7,646 nt of DNA from Thermoplasmata archaeon (GTDB lineage: Archaea; Thermoplasmatota; Thermoplasmata; Lutacidiplasmatales; UBA184), in assembly GCA_030037695.1 (NCBI GenBank), contig JASHQF010000048.1:1-7646 (forward strand). Direction: 5' to 3'. The first letter of the stretch is position 1, and the number at the start of each line of letters is the position of its first letter. Positions 1 to 5,493 of the stretch are shown in pieces. A program made the position numbers and the translations under genes. The notes beneath the pieces were generated by a model. The model saw nothing but the letters and a program-made list of their open reading frames with translations. It did no database searches and had not been told where the DNA came from.

Positions 1-1
1 C

Positions 2-328
2 TCTTCGACGGCGCGGGGCCCGACGTTGTTCGAGCTCTGCCGGCGCCGCCTCGAGCGGGGCCACGTCGCCGACCTGATGGCCCCGAGGGTGGTCACGGTC
101 CGGCCGAGCGCTCCGGTCCGCGAGCTCGCCGAGCTGATGGAGCGCGAAGGGGTCCACCGCCTCCCGGTCGTCGACGACGCGGGGGTTCTGGTCGGGATCG
201 TGAGCCGGCGGGACGTCGTGGCGGCCATCGCGGGTGTCGCCCTGAGCCCCGGCCGCGGCGGCCTTCGTCCCGGCCCCACCGATCGGGGCAAGCGACGAGC
301 GACGCCGGATCCGTTCGCGGACGCGTAG
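2..328 (+). CDS. CBS-domain protein, C-terminal part (5' end cut by window)
   Basis: The reading frame is open to the left window edge, so this is the C-terminal part of a longer protein; the TTG at 26 is only an internal possible start. One clear CBS half-module is visible: VADLMAPRVVTV, then a helix with ELAELMEREGVHRLPVV, then LVGIVSRRDVVAAIA. The GVHRLPVVDD and GIVSRRDV elements are the conserved strands of CBS repeats. CBS repeats normally act in pairs that bind adenosine nucleotides, so the partner repeat probably lies upstream. After the domain comes a basic, disordered-looking tail of about 30 residues ending at TAG 326-328. The gene converges on the oxidoreductase operon across 73 bases that show no convincing terminator. 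The product could be a stand-alone CBS regulator or the tail of a channel, transporter or enzyme; the fragment cannot decide this. Confidence 0.85.
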   Translation, partial: SSTARGPTLFELCRRRLERGHVADLMAPRVVTVRPSAPVRELAELMEREGVHRLPVVDDAGVLVGIVSRRDVVAAIAGVALSPGRGGLRPGPTDRGKRRATPDPFADA

Positions 329-401
329 TCGTGGGGCGCCCCGCGCAAAGGACAGCGTCGGCCCCCGTGACCGTGGCCGTCCGTGCGGAAGGTCGGGCCC
401 G

Positions 402-989
402 CTACGCGGGAAGGAGCGACCGGACGACGAAGGCAAACCCCGCATCGACGGCGTTGAGGTTGAGCGGGAGGTACGCTGCCTTCCGGTCCGTGAGGTAGTG
501 GCGGAACACCTCCTCGACGGTCGCCCGGGTCCGGGCCGGGCCCTCGCGGGCGAGCCCGAGGGCCGCCCCGAGCATCACGCTGTTCGCGGCGATCGAGGGA
601 TCCCGGCCCCCCTCCGGGACGTACCGGCCGAGCCCCGAGGCGAGCTCAACGGCCGGAACGCGCTCGACCGTGACGTCGGTCCGACCCGGGCCGTCCCTGA
701 CCAGCGAACTGTTGACGAGCAACGTCCCGCCCGGTCGGAGCAGCGGCACGTAGTCCATCGACGGGAGGTTCATCGCGATCAGCAGGTCCGGAGCCTCGAC
801 GATCGGCGAATCGATCGGGTCCTCCGAGGCCACGACGTAGCACTTCACCTTCCCGCCCCGCGTCTCGGGCCCGTACGACGGGGTGTAGGCAACGTGGCGT
901 CCCCGCAACAGGTGGAAGTAGGCGAGCCAGTTCGCGAGCTCAAGGACCCCCTGGCCCCCGTGCCCCGCCACGATCGTCTCGCTCGTCAT
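402..989 (-). CDS. korC: 2-oxoacid:ferredoxin oxidoreductase, gamma subunit
   Basis: This 195-residue protein is the gamma subunit of a CoA-dependent 2-oxoacid:ferredoxin oxidoreductase, which decarboxylates a 2-oxoacid to its acyl-CoA and reduces ferredoxin. The family signature GHGGQGV is at residues 9-15. It is followed by YTPSYGPETRGG (35-46), SPIV (61-64), a strand with LLIAMNLPSMD (69-79) and LRPGGTLLVNSSLV (84-97), in the order normal for separate gamma subunits. Length is typical. ATG at 989 overlaps the beta-subunit stop (ATGA). A GGAGG on the minus strand (994-998) lies only 4 bases upstream, so translation is probably coupled. It is the last gene of the operon; the stop is TAG at 402-404. 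The sequence resembles both KorC and VOR gamma subunits, so the substrate (2-oxoglutarate or branched-chain 2-oxoacid) is open and the symbol follows the operon order. Confidence 0.9.
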   Translation of the reverse strand: MTSETIVAGHGGQGVLELANWLAYFHLLRGRHVAYTPSYGPETRGGKVKCYVVASEDPIDSPIVEAPDLLIAMNLPSMDYVPLLRPGGTLLVNSSLVRDGPGRTDVTVERVPAVELASGLGRYVPEGGRDPSIAANSVMLGAALGLAREGPARTRATVEEVFRHYLTDRKAAYLPLNLNAVDAGFAFVVRSLLPA

Positions 990-1786
990 CGCCCCTCCAC
1001 CGCGAACCGGTCCCGGTAGAGTCCCGGGGGGAACAGCGGCCGCAGGACCTCGGCAGCGTACCGCTTCGCCTCCAGGATGCCGAGCTTCCAGTTCACACTG
1101 CAGGTGCTGACGAACTCGACGAAGGCGAAGCCGCCGCGCTGCTGGACCTCGAAGGCGTGGCGGACGGCCTTCGCCCCTTCGAGCGCCCCGCGCGCGTTGA
1201 AGACCCGCGGGCTCGGCGTCGGGAGGATCGGCAGGAACACGCGCTTCACGTACGCCGGGGACTCGAACGCGGCGACGAGCCTCGTGGCGTCGATCGGGGG
1301 GCCCGTCGTGACCGGGTCACGTCCGGCGGGGGTCGTGGTGGTCACCATGCCGGAGGGCGTGGTGGGGGCCATCTGACCCCCCGTCATGCCGTAGATCGCG
1401 TTGTTGACCAGGAAGACGGTGATCGGTTCGCCCCGGTTCGCCGCGTTGAGGAGTTCCAGCAGGCCGATCGACACGGCATCGCCGTCCCCCTGCACCGCGA
1501 ACGTCAGGAGATCGGGCCGGACCCGCTTGATCCCGGCCATGACGGCGGGGGCCCGCCCGTGGGGGGCCTGCACCGCGTCGACGTTGAGGTACTCGTGGGC
1601 GAGCACGCTGCAGCCGACGCTGCTGACCATCACCGTGCGCTCACGGACCCCGAGCTCGTCGATCGCCTTCGCGATGAGCCTCGTCAGCGTCCCGTGCTCG
1701 CACCCGGCGCAGTAGTGGGTCGGGGTGCCGGTGAGCGTGGGCAGCGCTCCGAGCTTCGGTTCGTACAGCTCGGCCGCGGCGGTCAT
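986..1786 (-). CDS. korB: 2-oxoacid:ferredoxin oxidoreductase, beta subunit (TPP-binding)
   Basis: This 266-residue catalytic beta subunit binds thiamine pyrophosphate and the proximal [4Fe-4S] cluster. The four expected cluster cysteines are present: C26 and C29 (HYCAGCEHG), C59 (VGCSV) and C229 (VSTCSVNW). The TPP/Mg motif runs from GDGD (100-103) to NNAIYGMTGGQMAPTT (128-143), and HGRAPAVMAGIKR (76-88) is also family-typical. The HYCxGCxHG form and the TTTTPAGRDP segment look closest, from memory, to the VOR-like clade. Compared with remembered relatives there are about ten extra residues around 185-200, between AYVKRV and the AFEVQ helix. ATG 1786 overlaps the alpha-subunit stop (ATGA), and a minus-strand GGAGG (1797-1801) lies 10 bases upstream. 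Family and role are secure; substrate is not. Confidence 0.93.
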   Translation of the reverse strand: MTAAAELYEPKLGALPTLTGTPTHYCAGCEHGTLTRLIAKAIDELGVRERTVMVSSVGCSVLAHEYLNVDAVQAPHGRAPAVMAGIKRVRPDLLTFAVQGDGDAVSIGLLELLNAANRGEPITVFLVNNAIYGMTGGQMAPTTPSGMVTTTTPAGRDPVTTGPPIDATRLVAAFESPAYVKRVFLPILPTPSPRVFNARGALEGAKAVRHAFEVQQRGGFAFVEFVSTCSVNWKLGILEAKRYAAEVLRPLFPPGLYRDRFAVEGR

Positions 1787-2850
1787 CGCGCCATCGCCTC
1801 CGCCGCCCGTACCAGGTCGAGGGAGCTCGGGAGCAGGCCTCCCATCTCGCCGAGAAGCTCGACGTTCGCCGCGCCGCCGGCGGCGAGGCGAACGTCGTCG
1901 ACCATCTGGCCCGCGTTCAGCTCGACGACGAGGAACTTGCGACGCCCCTGCTCGATCAGCTGGCGGACCCTGCGCTCGGGGAACGGCGCGAGCGTGATCG
2001 GGCGAAGGAGGCCGGCCCGGATCGAGCGGGACCGGAGGATCCGCACGGCCCGTCGGGCGAGTCGGGCGCAGATCCCGTAGGCGACGAACACGATCTCGGC
2101 GTCCTCCGTCCCCACCTCCTCCGCTCGCTGCTCGCGCTGGGCGATCCGGGTCCGCTTGTCGAGCAGGTGCCGGGAGTGACGGCTCTGGTCAGCGAGCTCG
2201 AGGTGGAGTGACGAGAGCACGTGCCGCGCCTCCCCTCGCGCCCCCGTCGCGGCCCACGCGACGTCGTACGAGGGCGAAGGGACGTCGGGAAAGACGAGAT
2301 CCTCCTTCAGCTGACCGAGGAACGCGTCCGCGAGGAGGATCACCGGCGTCCGGTAGGCAAAGGCGAGGTCGAAGCCGAGCGCGGGGAACGATGCCATCTC
2401 GGGGACCGACGAGGGGGCCAGGACCAGCGTGGGGTACCCCCCGTGTCCTCCCCCGCGCGTGGCTTGGAAGTAGTCGGTCTGCTCCGGTCCCAAGTTGCCG
2501 AGGCCGGGGCCCGCCCGGTTCACGTCCACCACGAGCAGGGGGAGCTCCATCCCGGCGGCGTAGCTCAGCCCTTCCTGCTTCAGGCTGAAGCCCGGGCCCG
2601 AGGTCGCCGTCATCGCCTTCGCCCCCGTCGCCGCCGCCCCGATCACCATGTTGATCGCTTCGAGCTCGCTCGCCGCCTGGAGGAACGTGCGAAAGTCGGG
2701 GAACGTCGAACGGGCGAACTCGGTCGCCAGCGTCTCAGGGATCTCGCTCGACGGCGTGATCGGGTAGGCGAAGTAGGCGTTGAGCCCGGTGCGCAGGGCG
2801 CCGTAGGCGAGCGCCTCGTTCCCCTTGAGGAACTCGCGCACGTCGCTCAT
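1783..2850 (-). CDS. korA: 2-oxoacid:ferredoxin oxidoreductase, alpha subunit
   Basis: This 355-residue alpha subunit carries the pyrimidine-binding and transketolase C-terminal-like domains of 2-oxoacid oxidoreductases. Visible motifs are LKGNEALAYGAL (8-19), AYPITPSSEIPE (28-39), ASELEAINMVIGAA (60-73), TSGPGFSLKQEG (83-94), GPGLGNLGPEQTDYFQA (114-130) followed by GGGHGGYP, and near the C-terminus VVELNAGQM (308-316). The reading frame extends upstream to 3024, but those 58 codons overlap the ferredoxin gene and look non-coding. ATG 2850 begins exactly at the family N-terminus (MSDVREFLKGNEA) and overlaps the ferredoxin stop as ATGA, so it is chosen. A GGAG on the minus strand (2861-2864) lies about 10 bases upstream. 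Length is normal for an alpha subunit not fused to gamma. KorA and VorB are close homologues and both remain possible. Confidence 0.92.
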   Translation of the reverse strand: MSDVREFLKGNEALAYGALRTGLNAYFAYPITPSSEIPETLATEFARSTFPDFRTFLQAASELEAINMVIGAAATGAKAMTATSGPGFSLKQEGLSYAAGMELPLLVVDVNRAGPGLGNLGPEQTDYFQATRGGGHGGYPTLVLAPSSVPEMASFPALGFDLAFAYRTPVILLADAFLGQLKEDLVFPDVPSPSYDVAWAATGARGEARHVLSSLHLELADQSRHSRHLLDKRTRIAQREQRAEEVGTEDAEIVFVAYGICARLARRAVRILRSRSIRAGLLRPITLAPFPERRVRQLIEQGRRKFLVVELNAGQMVDDVRLAAGGAANVELLGEMGGLLPSSLDLVRAAEAMAR

Positions 2851-3101
2851 GGGCGCAGGGCTCCGACCTCGGCGATCGCGAAATCGGGGCAGACCCAGTA
2901 GCAGAGGCCGCAACCGGTGCAGTCCCCCCGCTCGCCGTGGAAGCGGAACTCCACCGGATGGTAGCCCGCCCGATTGAACTCCCCGACCAAACGGAGGTTC
3001 CGTTGCGGGCAGACGACGACGCACATGTCGCAGCCTTTGCAGCGCTCCGCGTCGACCACCACGTGGAACCGGGCCGGGGCGGTCGGAGGGTCGGGCGGCA
3101 T
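2847..3101 (-). CDS. korD: 2-oxoacid oxidoreductase delta subunit, 2[4Fe-4S] ferredoxin
   Basis: An 84-residue ferredoxin-like protein with two complete [4Fe-4S] motifs: CKGCDMCVVVCP (C21, C24, C27, C31) and CTGCGLCYWVCP (C61, C64, C67, C71). In the complex it would carry electrons from the beta-subunit cluster to external ferredoxin. About 30 residues separate the two motifs, with an EFNRAGYHPVEFR stretch often seen in KorD-type subunits. It is the first gene of the operon; its TGA overlaps the alpha-subunit ATG by 4 bases. ATG 3101 has no Shine-Dalgarno site but has a TATA-like box about 26 bases upstream, which suggests a leaderless mRNA starting at or near this codon. The D-A-B-C order matches known archaeal kor operons, which is why kor symbols are used. 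Confidence 0.92.
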   Translation of the reverse strand: MPPDPPTAPARFHVVVDAERCKGCDMCVVVCPQRNLRLVGEFNRAGYHPVEFRFHGERGDCTGCGLCYWVCPDFAIAEVGALRP

Positions 3102-3124
3102 CGTGGAGGGAGGGGACGGGCCGC

Positions 3125-3133
3125 GGATAATCC
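3125..3133 (-). promoter_or_regulatory. TATA-like box of the korDABC operon
   Basis: The minus strand reads GGATTATCC here, the only AT-rich patch in the 48-base gap between the transporter stop and korD. Its TTATCC core is centred about 26 bases before ATG 3101, the distance expected of an archaeal TATA box from the start of a leaderless transcript. The same TTATCC core precedes the tRNA and threonine synthase genes. It implies that korDABC has its own promoter even though the transporter gene lies upstream on the same strand. Confidence 0.5.
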
Positions 3134-3149
3134 GACGGTCAATCCGAGT

Positions 3150-4133
3150 TCACGGGCGCGACGCCCCGACCGCGGCCGGGATCGGGGGGCCGGGGGTCCG
3201 CACGGGCGTCCTGCTCTCGTCCCGATGGAGGAGCACGAGCGCGAGGAGGATCAGCGCGAGGCCCCCCAACTCTTCGGGAACGAACGGCTCGCCGAACGCC
3301 ACGACCCCTACCGCGATCGCTACGACCGGGTTCAGGAAGGTCACCTGATTCGCCCGGACCGCCCCGTCCGTTCGCAGGAGGTCGAAGAACAGCGCGTAGC
3401 CGCCGGCGAAGGAGACCAACCCCACGTAGAGGACCGATGCGAGGGCCGCCGGGGTCCACATCATCGGTACCGCCGGGGTGGCCACAGCCACGACGATCAG
3501 GGACGCCGCGCCCCCGCCGACGAACTGGAACGTCTCTCCCCAGGCCCCTTCCCCCGCCGGCCGGAGCCGTACCAGCAGCACGGCCCCGGCGCCCTGGCAG
3601 ACGGTGCCCAGGGCGAAGGCGGCGAGGGCCGCCACGTTGCGGACGGCGGCGCCCCCGGCGGCGAGGGCGAGCACGAAGACCCCCGTCATGCCGAGCGCGA
3701 GAGCGAAGCACCCCGTCCTCCCGACACGTTCCTCGCTCCGCCACAGCGCGGCGAAGCCCAAGCTTACCAGGGGCGAGGCCGCGTAGACGACCGAGGCGGC
3801 ACCTCCCGTCGCGAACCGCTCCCCCCAGAACAGCGGAAGGTTGATGCCGGCGATCAGCAGCGCACCAACGGCCGACGATTCGGCCAGCGCCCGTCCCGAC
3901 GGGAACGGACGTCCGAGCGCGACAGCGATCGGAGCGGAGACGGCCGCGGCGATCGCGAAATCGATCGCCACGAGGAGGAACGGATCGGCCCCCCGGGTCA
4001 CCCCGAGGCGGCTGACGGGGAACGTGATCCCCCAGAGCACCCCGAGGAGCGCTAGCCGGGCGAGCGGATGTCGGCCCGGCGACGTTCCGCCGACCATCGC
4101 GACCCCCGCTCGGGAGAGCGGCGCCCCGTACAC
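3150..4133 (-). CDS. EamA/DMT-family transporter
   Basis: This hydrophobic 327-residue protein fits the drug/metabolite transporter superfamily with two EamA repeats and about ten membrane helices. The first helix carries LLGVLWGITFPVSRLG (29-44), the typical EamA opening. The end of repeat one is seen at VVYAASPLVSLGFAALW (115-131). Repeat two ends with ANQVTFLNPVVAIAVGVVAFGEP (261-283) and a final helix, GGLALILLALVLL. The basic, proline-rich tail (304-327) is probably cytoplasmic. The substrate cannot be read from sequence; relatives export amino acids, metabolites or drugs. The first start is GTG 4133; ATG 4097 (residue 13, MVGGTSPGRHP) would place the first helix at a more usual distance and is equally possible. 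It follows the VOC gene on the same strand by 117-153 bases and lies 48 bases before korD. I see no strong promoter of its own. Confidence 0.88.
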   Translation of the reverse strand: MYGAPLSRAGVAMVGGTSPGRHPLARLALLGVLWGITFPVSRLGVTRGADPFLLVAIDFAIAAAVSAPIAVALGRPFPSGRALAESSAVGALLIAGINLPLFWGERFATGGAASVVYAASPLVSLGFAALWRSEERVGRTGCFALALGMTGVFVLALAAGGAAVRNVAALAAFALGTVCQGAGAVLLVRLRPAGEGAWGETFQFVGGGAASLIVVAVATPAVPMMWTPAALASVLYVGLVSFAGGYALFFDLLRTDGAVRANQVTFLNPVVAIAVGVVAFGEPFVPEELGGLALILLALVLLHRDESRTPVRTPGPPIPAAVGASRP

Positions 4134-4250
4134 TTCAACGCGTGGTCGGTCGGAGTTGACGAGCGACTCCGGGGGACAACCGCCCCGGACCGACCGGACG
4201 CCGAGGAGTCGGGGCCGCAGGGACGCGCGCCGGGACGACCTGGGCGGGGG

Positions 4251-4688
4251 CTACTCCATCGGCAGGTGCCGTTCCGGAGAGCGGTACCGTCGCGGCGGTT
4301 CCCACAGCTCGAATCGATTGCCCTCGGGGTCGCAGGCCCAGCCGAAACGGCCGTACCTGGACCTTTCGATCCGCTCGTCGACCCGCACCTTGGCTCGGCG
4401 AAGCTGGGCCAGGAGTCGGTCCAGGTCGTCCACCCGGTAGTTCACCTGAGCGGTCGGACGACCCGGGCCCCAGTCTCGGTCGTCCCGGCCGAGAGCCGCC
4501 CATAGCGAGCTCCCGACACGACGCGGGTCCCGCGGGGACCGCCAATCCCAGGTCGCGACCTGGCCCCGCGGGCTGACCGCGAGCCCGAGGTTCCTCCGAT
4601 ACCACGCGGCCAGCTTCACGGGGGAGCGGGACCTCAGAAACACTCCCCCGAGGCCGGTCACCCTCGCCCGGGGCTTCTTCCCTGCCAT
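4251..4688 (-). CDS. VOC/glyoxalase-like domain protein
   Basis: This 145-residue protein spans one VOC (vicinal oxygen chelate) unit of paired beta-alpha-beta-beta-beta modules. Evidence: an opening strand and helix GVFLRSRSPVKLAAWYRRNLG (two overlapping parts, 15-35), then QVNYRVDDLDRLLAQLR (81-97), and the closing FGWACDPEGNRFELWEPP (115-132). The E in FELWEP (E130) is the usual C-terminal metal ligand; the first-strand ligand position shows no obvious His, so catalysis is uncertain. The frame stays open upstream to 4925, but that stretch is low-complexity Pro/Arg/Ser sequence with no domain. ATG 4688 starts just before the domain and gives the normal family length. No Shine-Dalgarno site is visible. 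The reaction is unknown; relatives include glyoxalases, dioxygenases, resistance proteins and many uncharacterised enzymes. Confidence 0.88.
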   Translation of the reverse strand: MAGKKPRARVTGLGGVFLRSRSPVKLAAWYRRNLGLAVSPRGQVATWDWRSPRDPRRVGSSLWAALGRDDRDWGPGRPTAQVNYRVDDLDRLLAQLRRAKVRVDERIERSRYGRFGWACDPEGNRFELWEPPRRYRSPERHLPME

Positions 4689-4710
4689 CGACGGCGCTAG
4701 CGGTCGGTCC

Positions 4711-4724
4711 CCAAAGTTCCTTTG
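4711..4724 (-). promoter_or_regulatory. Possible promoter/operator of the VOC gene
   Basis: An AT-richer patch lies 23-36 bases before ATG 4688. The minus strand reads CAAAGGAACTTTG, which is also a perfect 5-base inverted repeat (CAAAG and CTTTG around 3 bases, 4712-4724). The AACTTTG part is at the correct distance for a TATA-like box, but it matches the TTATCC boxes elsewhere in this window poorly. Either reading is tentative. Confidence 0.3.
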
Positions 4725-4786
4725 CCTCGGCCGGGTCGCACGTCGTCCAGGAGACGAACCAGGTCCGCGGCGTCGCCCGCTCTGTA

Positions 4787-4808
4787 GGGGGTGGGTGGGG
4801 CGTGGGGG
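4787..4808 (+). other. G-quadruplex-forming motif
   Basis: Four G-runs of 5, 3, 4 and 5 bases are separated by loops of 1, 1 and 3 bases (T, T, CGT), which satisfies the usual intramolecular G-quadruplex pattern with very short, stabilising loops. It lies in non-coding DNA on the plus strand, about 100 bases upstream of the VOC start and about 200 bases upstream of the regulator start. Folding and any function are inference. Confidence 0.6.
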
Positions 4809-4852
4809 CGTGAGGACCCGATCGGCTGCGCGAAGTTTCTCTTTCCGAGGCG

Positions 4853-4866
4853 CGGGCCCGAGGGGA
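4853..4866. repeat. 14-base copy of tRNA-Lys 3' end (candidate distal att site)
   Basis: CGGGCCCGAGGGGA here matches 6121-6134 exactly and in the same orientation. In tRNA terms it covers the discriminator base, the 3' acceptor strand, the 3' T-stem strand and one T-loop base. Identity stops at the base after the tRNA end (G here, C at 6120). A shorter 11-base match in korA (2593-2603) shows that partial matches occur by chance. Confidence 0.4.
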
Positions 4867-4977
4867 GCCGACCGAGTGTTTGGGGCCCAGGATGCATCGT
4901 CCCACCGAGGGGCTCGAGTGAGCAAACGGAGCCGGACGAGCTTGCATGTGATCTTCGGTGGGTCGGGGCCAGCCGTC

Positions 4978-4985
4978 TTTATTAG
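4978..4985 (+). promoter_or_regulatory. TATA-like box of the regulator-nucleotidyltransferase operon
   Basis: TTTATTAG stands out in GC-rich surroundings and is centred 26-27 bases before GTG 5008. No Shine-Dalgarno site precedes that GTG, so a leaderless transcript beginning at about 5008 is the likely arrangement. The box overlaps the left arm of the inverted repeat 4980-5000. Confidence 0.6.
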
Positions 4986-5000
4986 TCATACTGACTAATA
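4980..5000. promoter_or_regulatory. Perfect 9-base inverted repeat, likely operator
   Basis: Arms TATTAGTCA (4980-4988) and TGACTAATA (4992-5000) are exact reverse complements around a TAC spacer. The site covers about -28 to -8 relative to the inferred transcript start at GTG 5008 and overlaps the TATA-like box. A dimeric protein bound here would block TBP or polymerase. The first downstream gene encodes a winged-helix protein, so negative autoregulation is the simplest reading. No second copy of the arms was noticed elsewhere in the window. Confidence 0.65.
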
Positions 5001-5007
5001 CACCTAC

Positions 5008-5493
5008 GTGGCGCTTGCGGTAGACCCCGGACTCGCGGCGCTGTTCGGGTCGGAAGACCGCGTGCGAACGCTAGCCGCCTTGGCCAACGCCGATGCGCCC
5101 CTTACCGCGTACCGCGTGGCCTGCATCGTGGGGATGGAGCCCCCCAATGTGTACCGCGAGCTGAGACGGTTGCTCCGGTTCCACGAAGTGGAGAGGAAGC
5201 CTACTCCCGAAGGCCGGGACGGCTGGACGATCGTCGACGCGGACGTACGGATCCTCCTGCGTCGGCGCGTGCGGGTGGTATGGAGCCGAGACCTGATTCG
5301 GGGGGCCCGTGAGCGTAGTCGACGCGCGGCTCTCGTCGTCCGGCGAAGTGCTAGGATCCCTCTGGACCTATCGAACTTTAGTCCCGGCCGCTCGCTCACG
5401 GCGACGGCTCTGCGCCGGCGACAGGAGAAGGACGAGGTCCTCGCGAGAGCTGGGGCTCCGATCTCCGTTCGGAGGAGGCATGCCACGAAGTGA
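5008..5493 (+). CDS. Winged-helix DNA-binding regulator, antitoxin-like
   Basis: This 161-residue protein has an N-terminal winged helix-turn-helix (about residues 10-80): LFGSEDRVRTLAALANAD is helix 1, LTAYRVACIVG helix 2, PPNVYRELRRLLRFHEVER the recognition helix leading into the wing, and PTPEGRDGWTIVDAD the wing. The fold resembles ArsR/MarR-like archaeal regulators that often precede nucleotidyltransferase genes. The C-terminal half (81-161) contains 22 arginines in 81 residues and matches nothing I know; it may bind nucleic acid or the partner protein. GTG 5008 is the first possible start, because an in-frame TAA lies at 4996-4998, and it sits just beyond the TATA-like box and palindrome. 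The stop overlaps the nucleotidyltransferase start (GTGA), so the two are translated as a pair. By analogy with AbiE-type systems it would be the repressor/antitoxin partner, but this is not shown by sequence. Confidence 0.8.
   Translation: MALAVDPGLAALFGSEDRVRTLAALANADAPLTAYRVACIVGMEPPNVYRELRRLLRFHEVERKPTPEGRDGWTIVDADVRILLRRRVRVVWSRDLIRGARERSRRAALVVRRSARIPLDLSNFSPGRSLTATALRRRQEKDEVLARAGAPISVRRRHATK
5471..5478 (+). promoter_or_regulatory. Shine-Dalgarno site for the nucleotidyltransferase gene
   Basis: GGAGGAGG lies 11 bases before GTG 5490, inside the end of the regulator gene. It supports this GTG as the real start and translation of the second gene from within the operon mRNA. Confidence 0.55.

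Larger units (their letters stand above)
4689..5007. other. 319-base divergent intergenic region
   Basis: No gene is supported here. The region separates the minus-strand VOC gene from the plus-strand regulator gene. It holds, left to right: the weak VOC promoter patch (4711-4724), a G-quadruplex motif (4787-4808), a 14-base copy of the tRNA-Lys 3' end (4853-4866), about 110 bases with nothing recognised, and the TATA-like box plus inverted repeat of the regulator operon (4978-5000). Open frames crossing it on both strands show no recognisable domain. Confidence 0.7.

Noticed and set aside
333..342. GGGGCGCCCC palindrome between the convergent CBS and korC genes as a terminator
   Set aside because: The stem has no loop of useful size and no T-run follows; archaeal terminators are T-rich.
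1157..2080. Plus-strand open frame of 307 codons
   Set aside because: Antisense to korB and korA; no recognisable domain and composition typical of a shadow frame.
2593..2603. Further partial copy of the tRNA 3' end (CGGGCCCGAGG)
   Set aside because: Only 11 bases and inside conserved korA coding sequence (the GPGF region), so it is explained by the codons; kept as a warning about chance matches.
2851..3024. N-terminal extension of the alpha subunit
   Set aside because: It overlaps the ferredoxin gene in another frame, has no family similarity, and the ATG at 2850 fits both the family N-terminus and the ATGA overlap.
3104..3120. G-rich stretch before korD as a second G-quadruplex
   Set aside because: One of the four runs has only two Gs, so it does not meet the usual pattern and is unremarkable at this GC.
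2937..4055. Plus-strand open frame of 372 codons
   Set aside because: Antisense to korD and the EamA transporter, both of which have clear family motifs; the translated sequence is Arg/Glu/Gly-rich without a domain.
4689..4925. N-terminal extension of the VOC protein
   Set aside because: Low-complexity Pro/Arg/Ser sequence in a region with promoter-like and G-quadruplex features; the VOC domain is complete from 4688.
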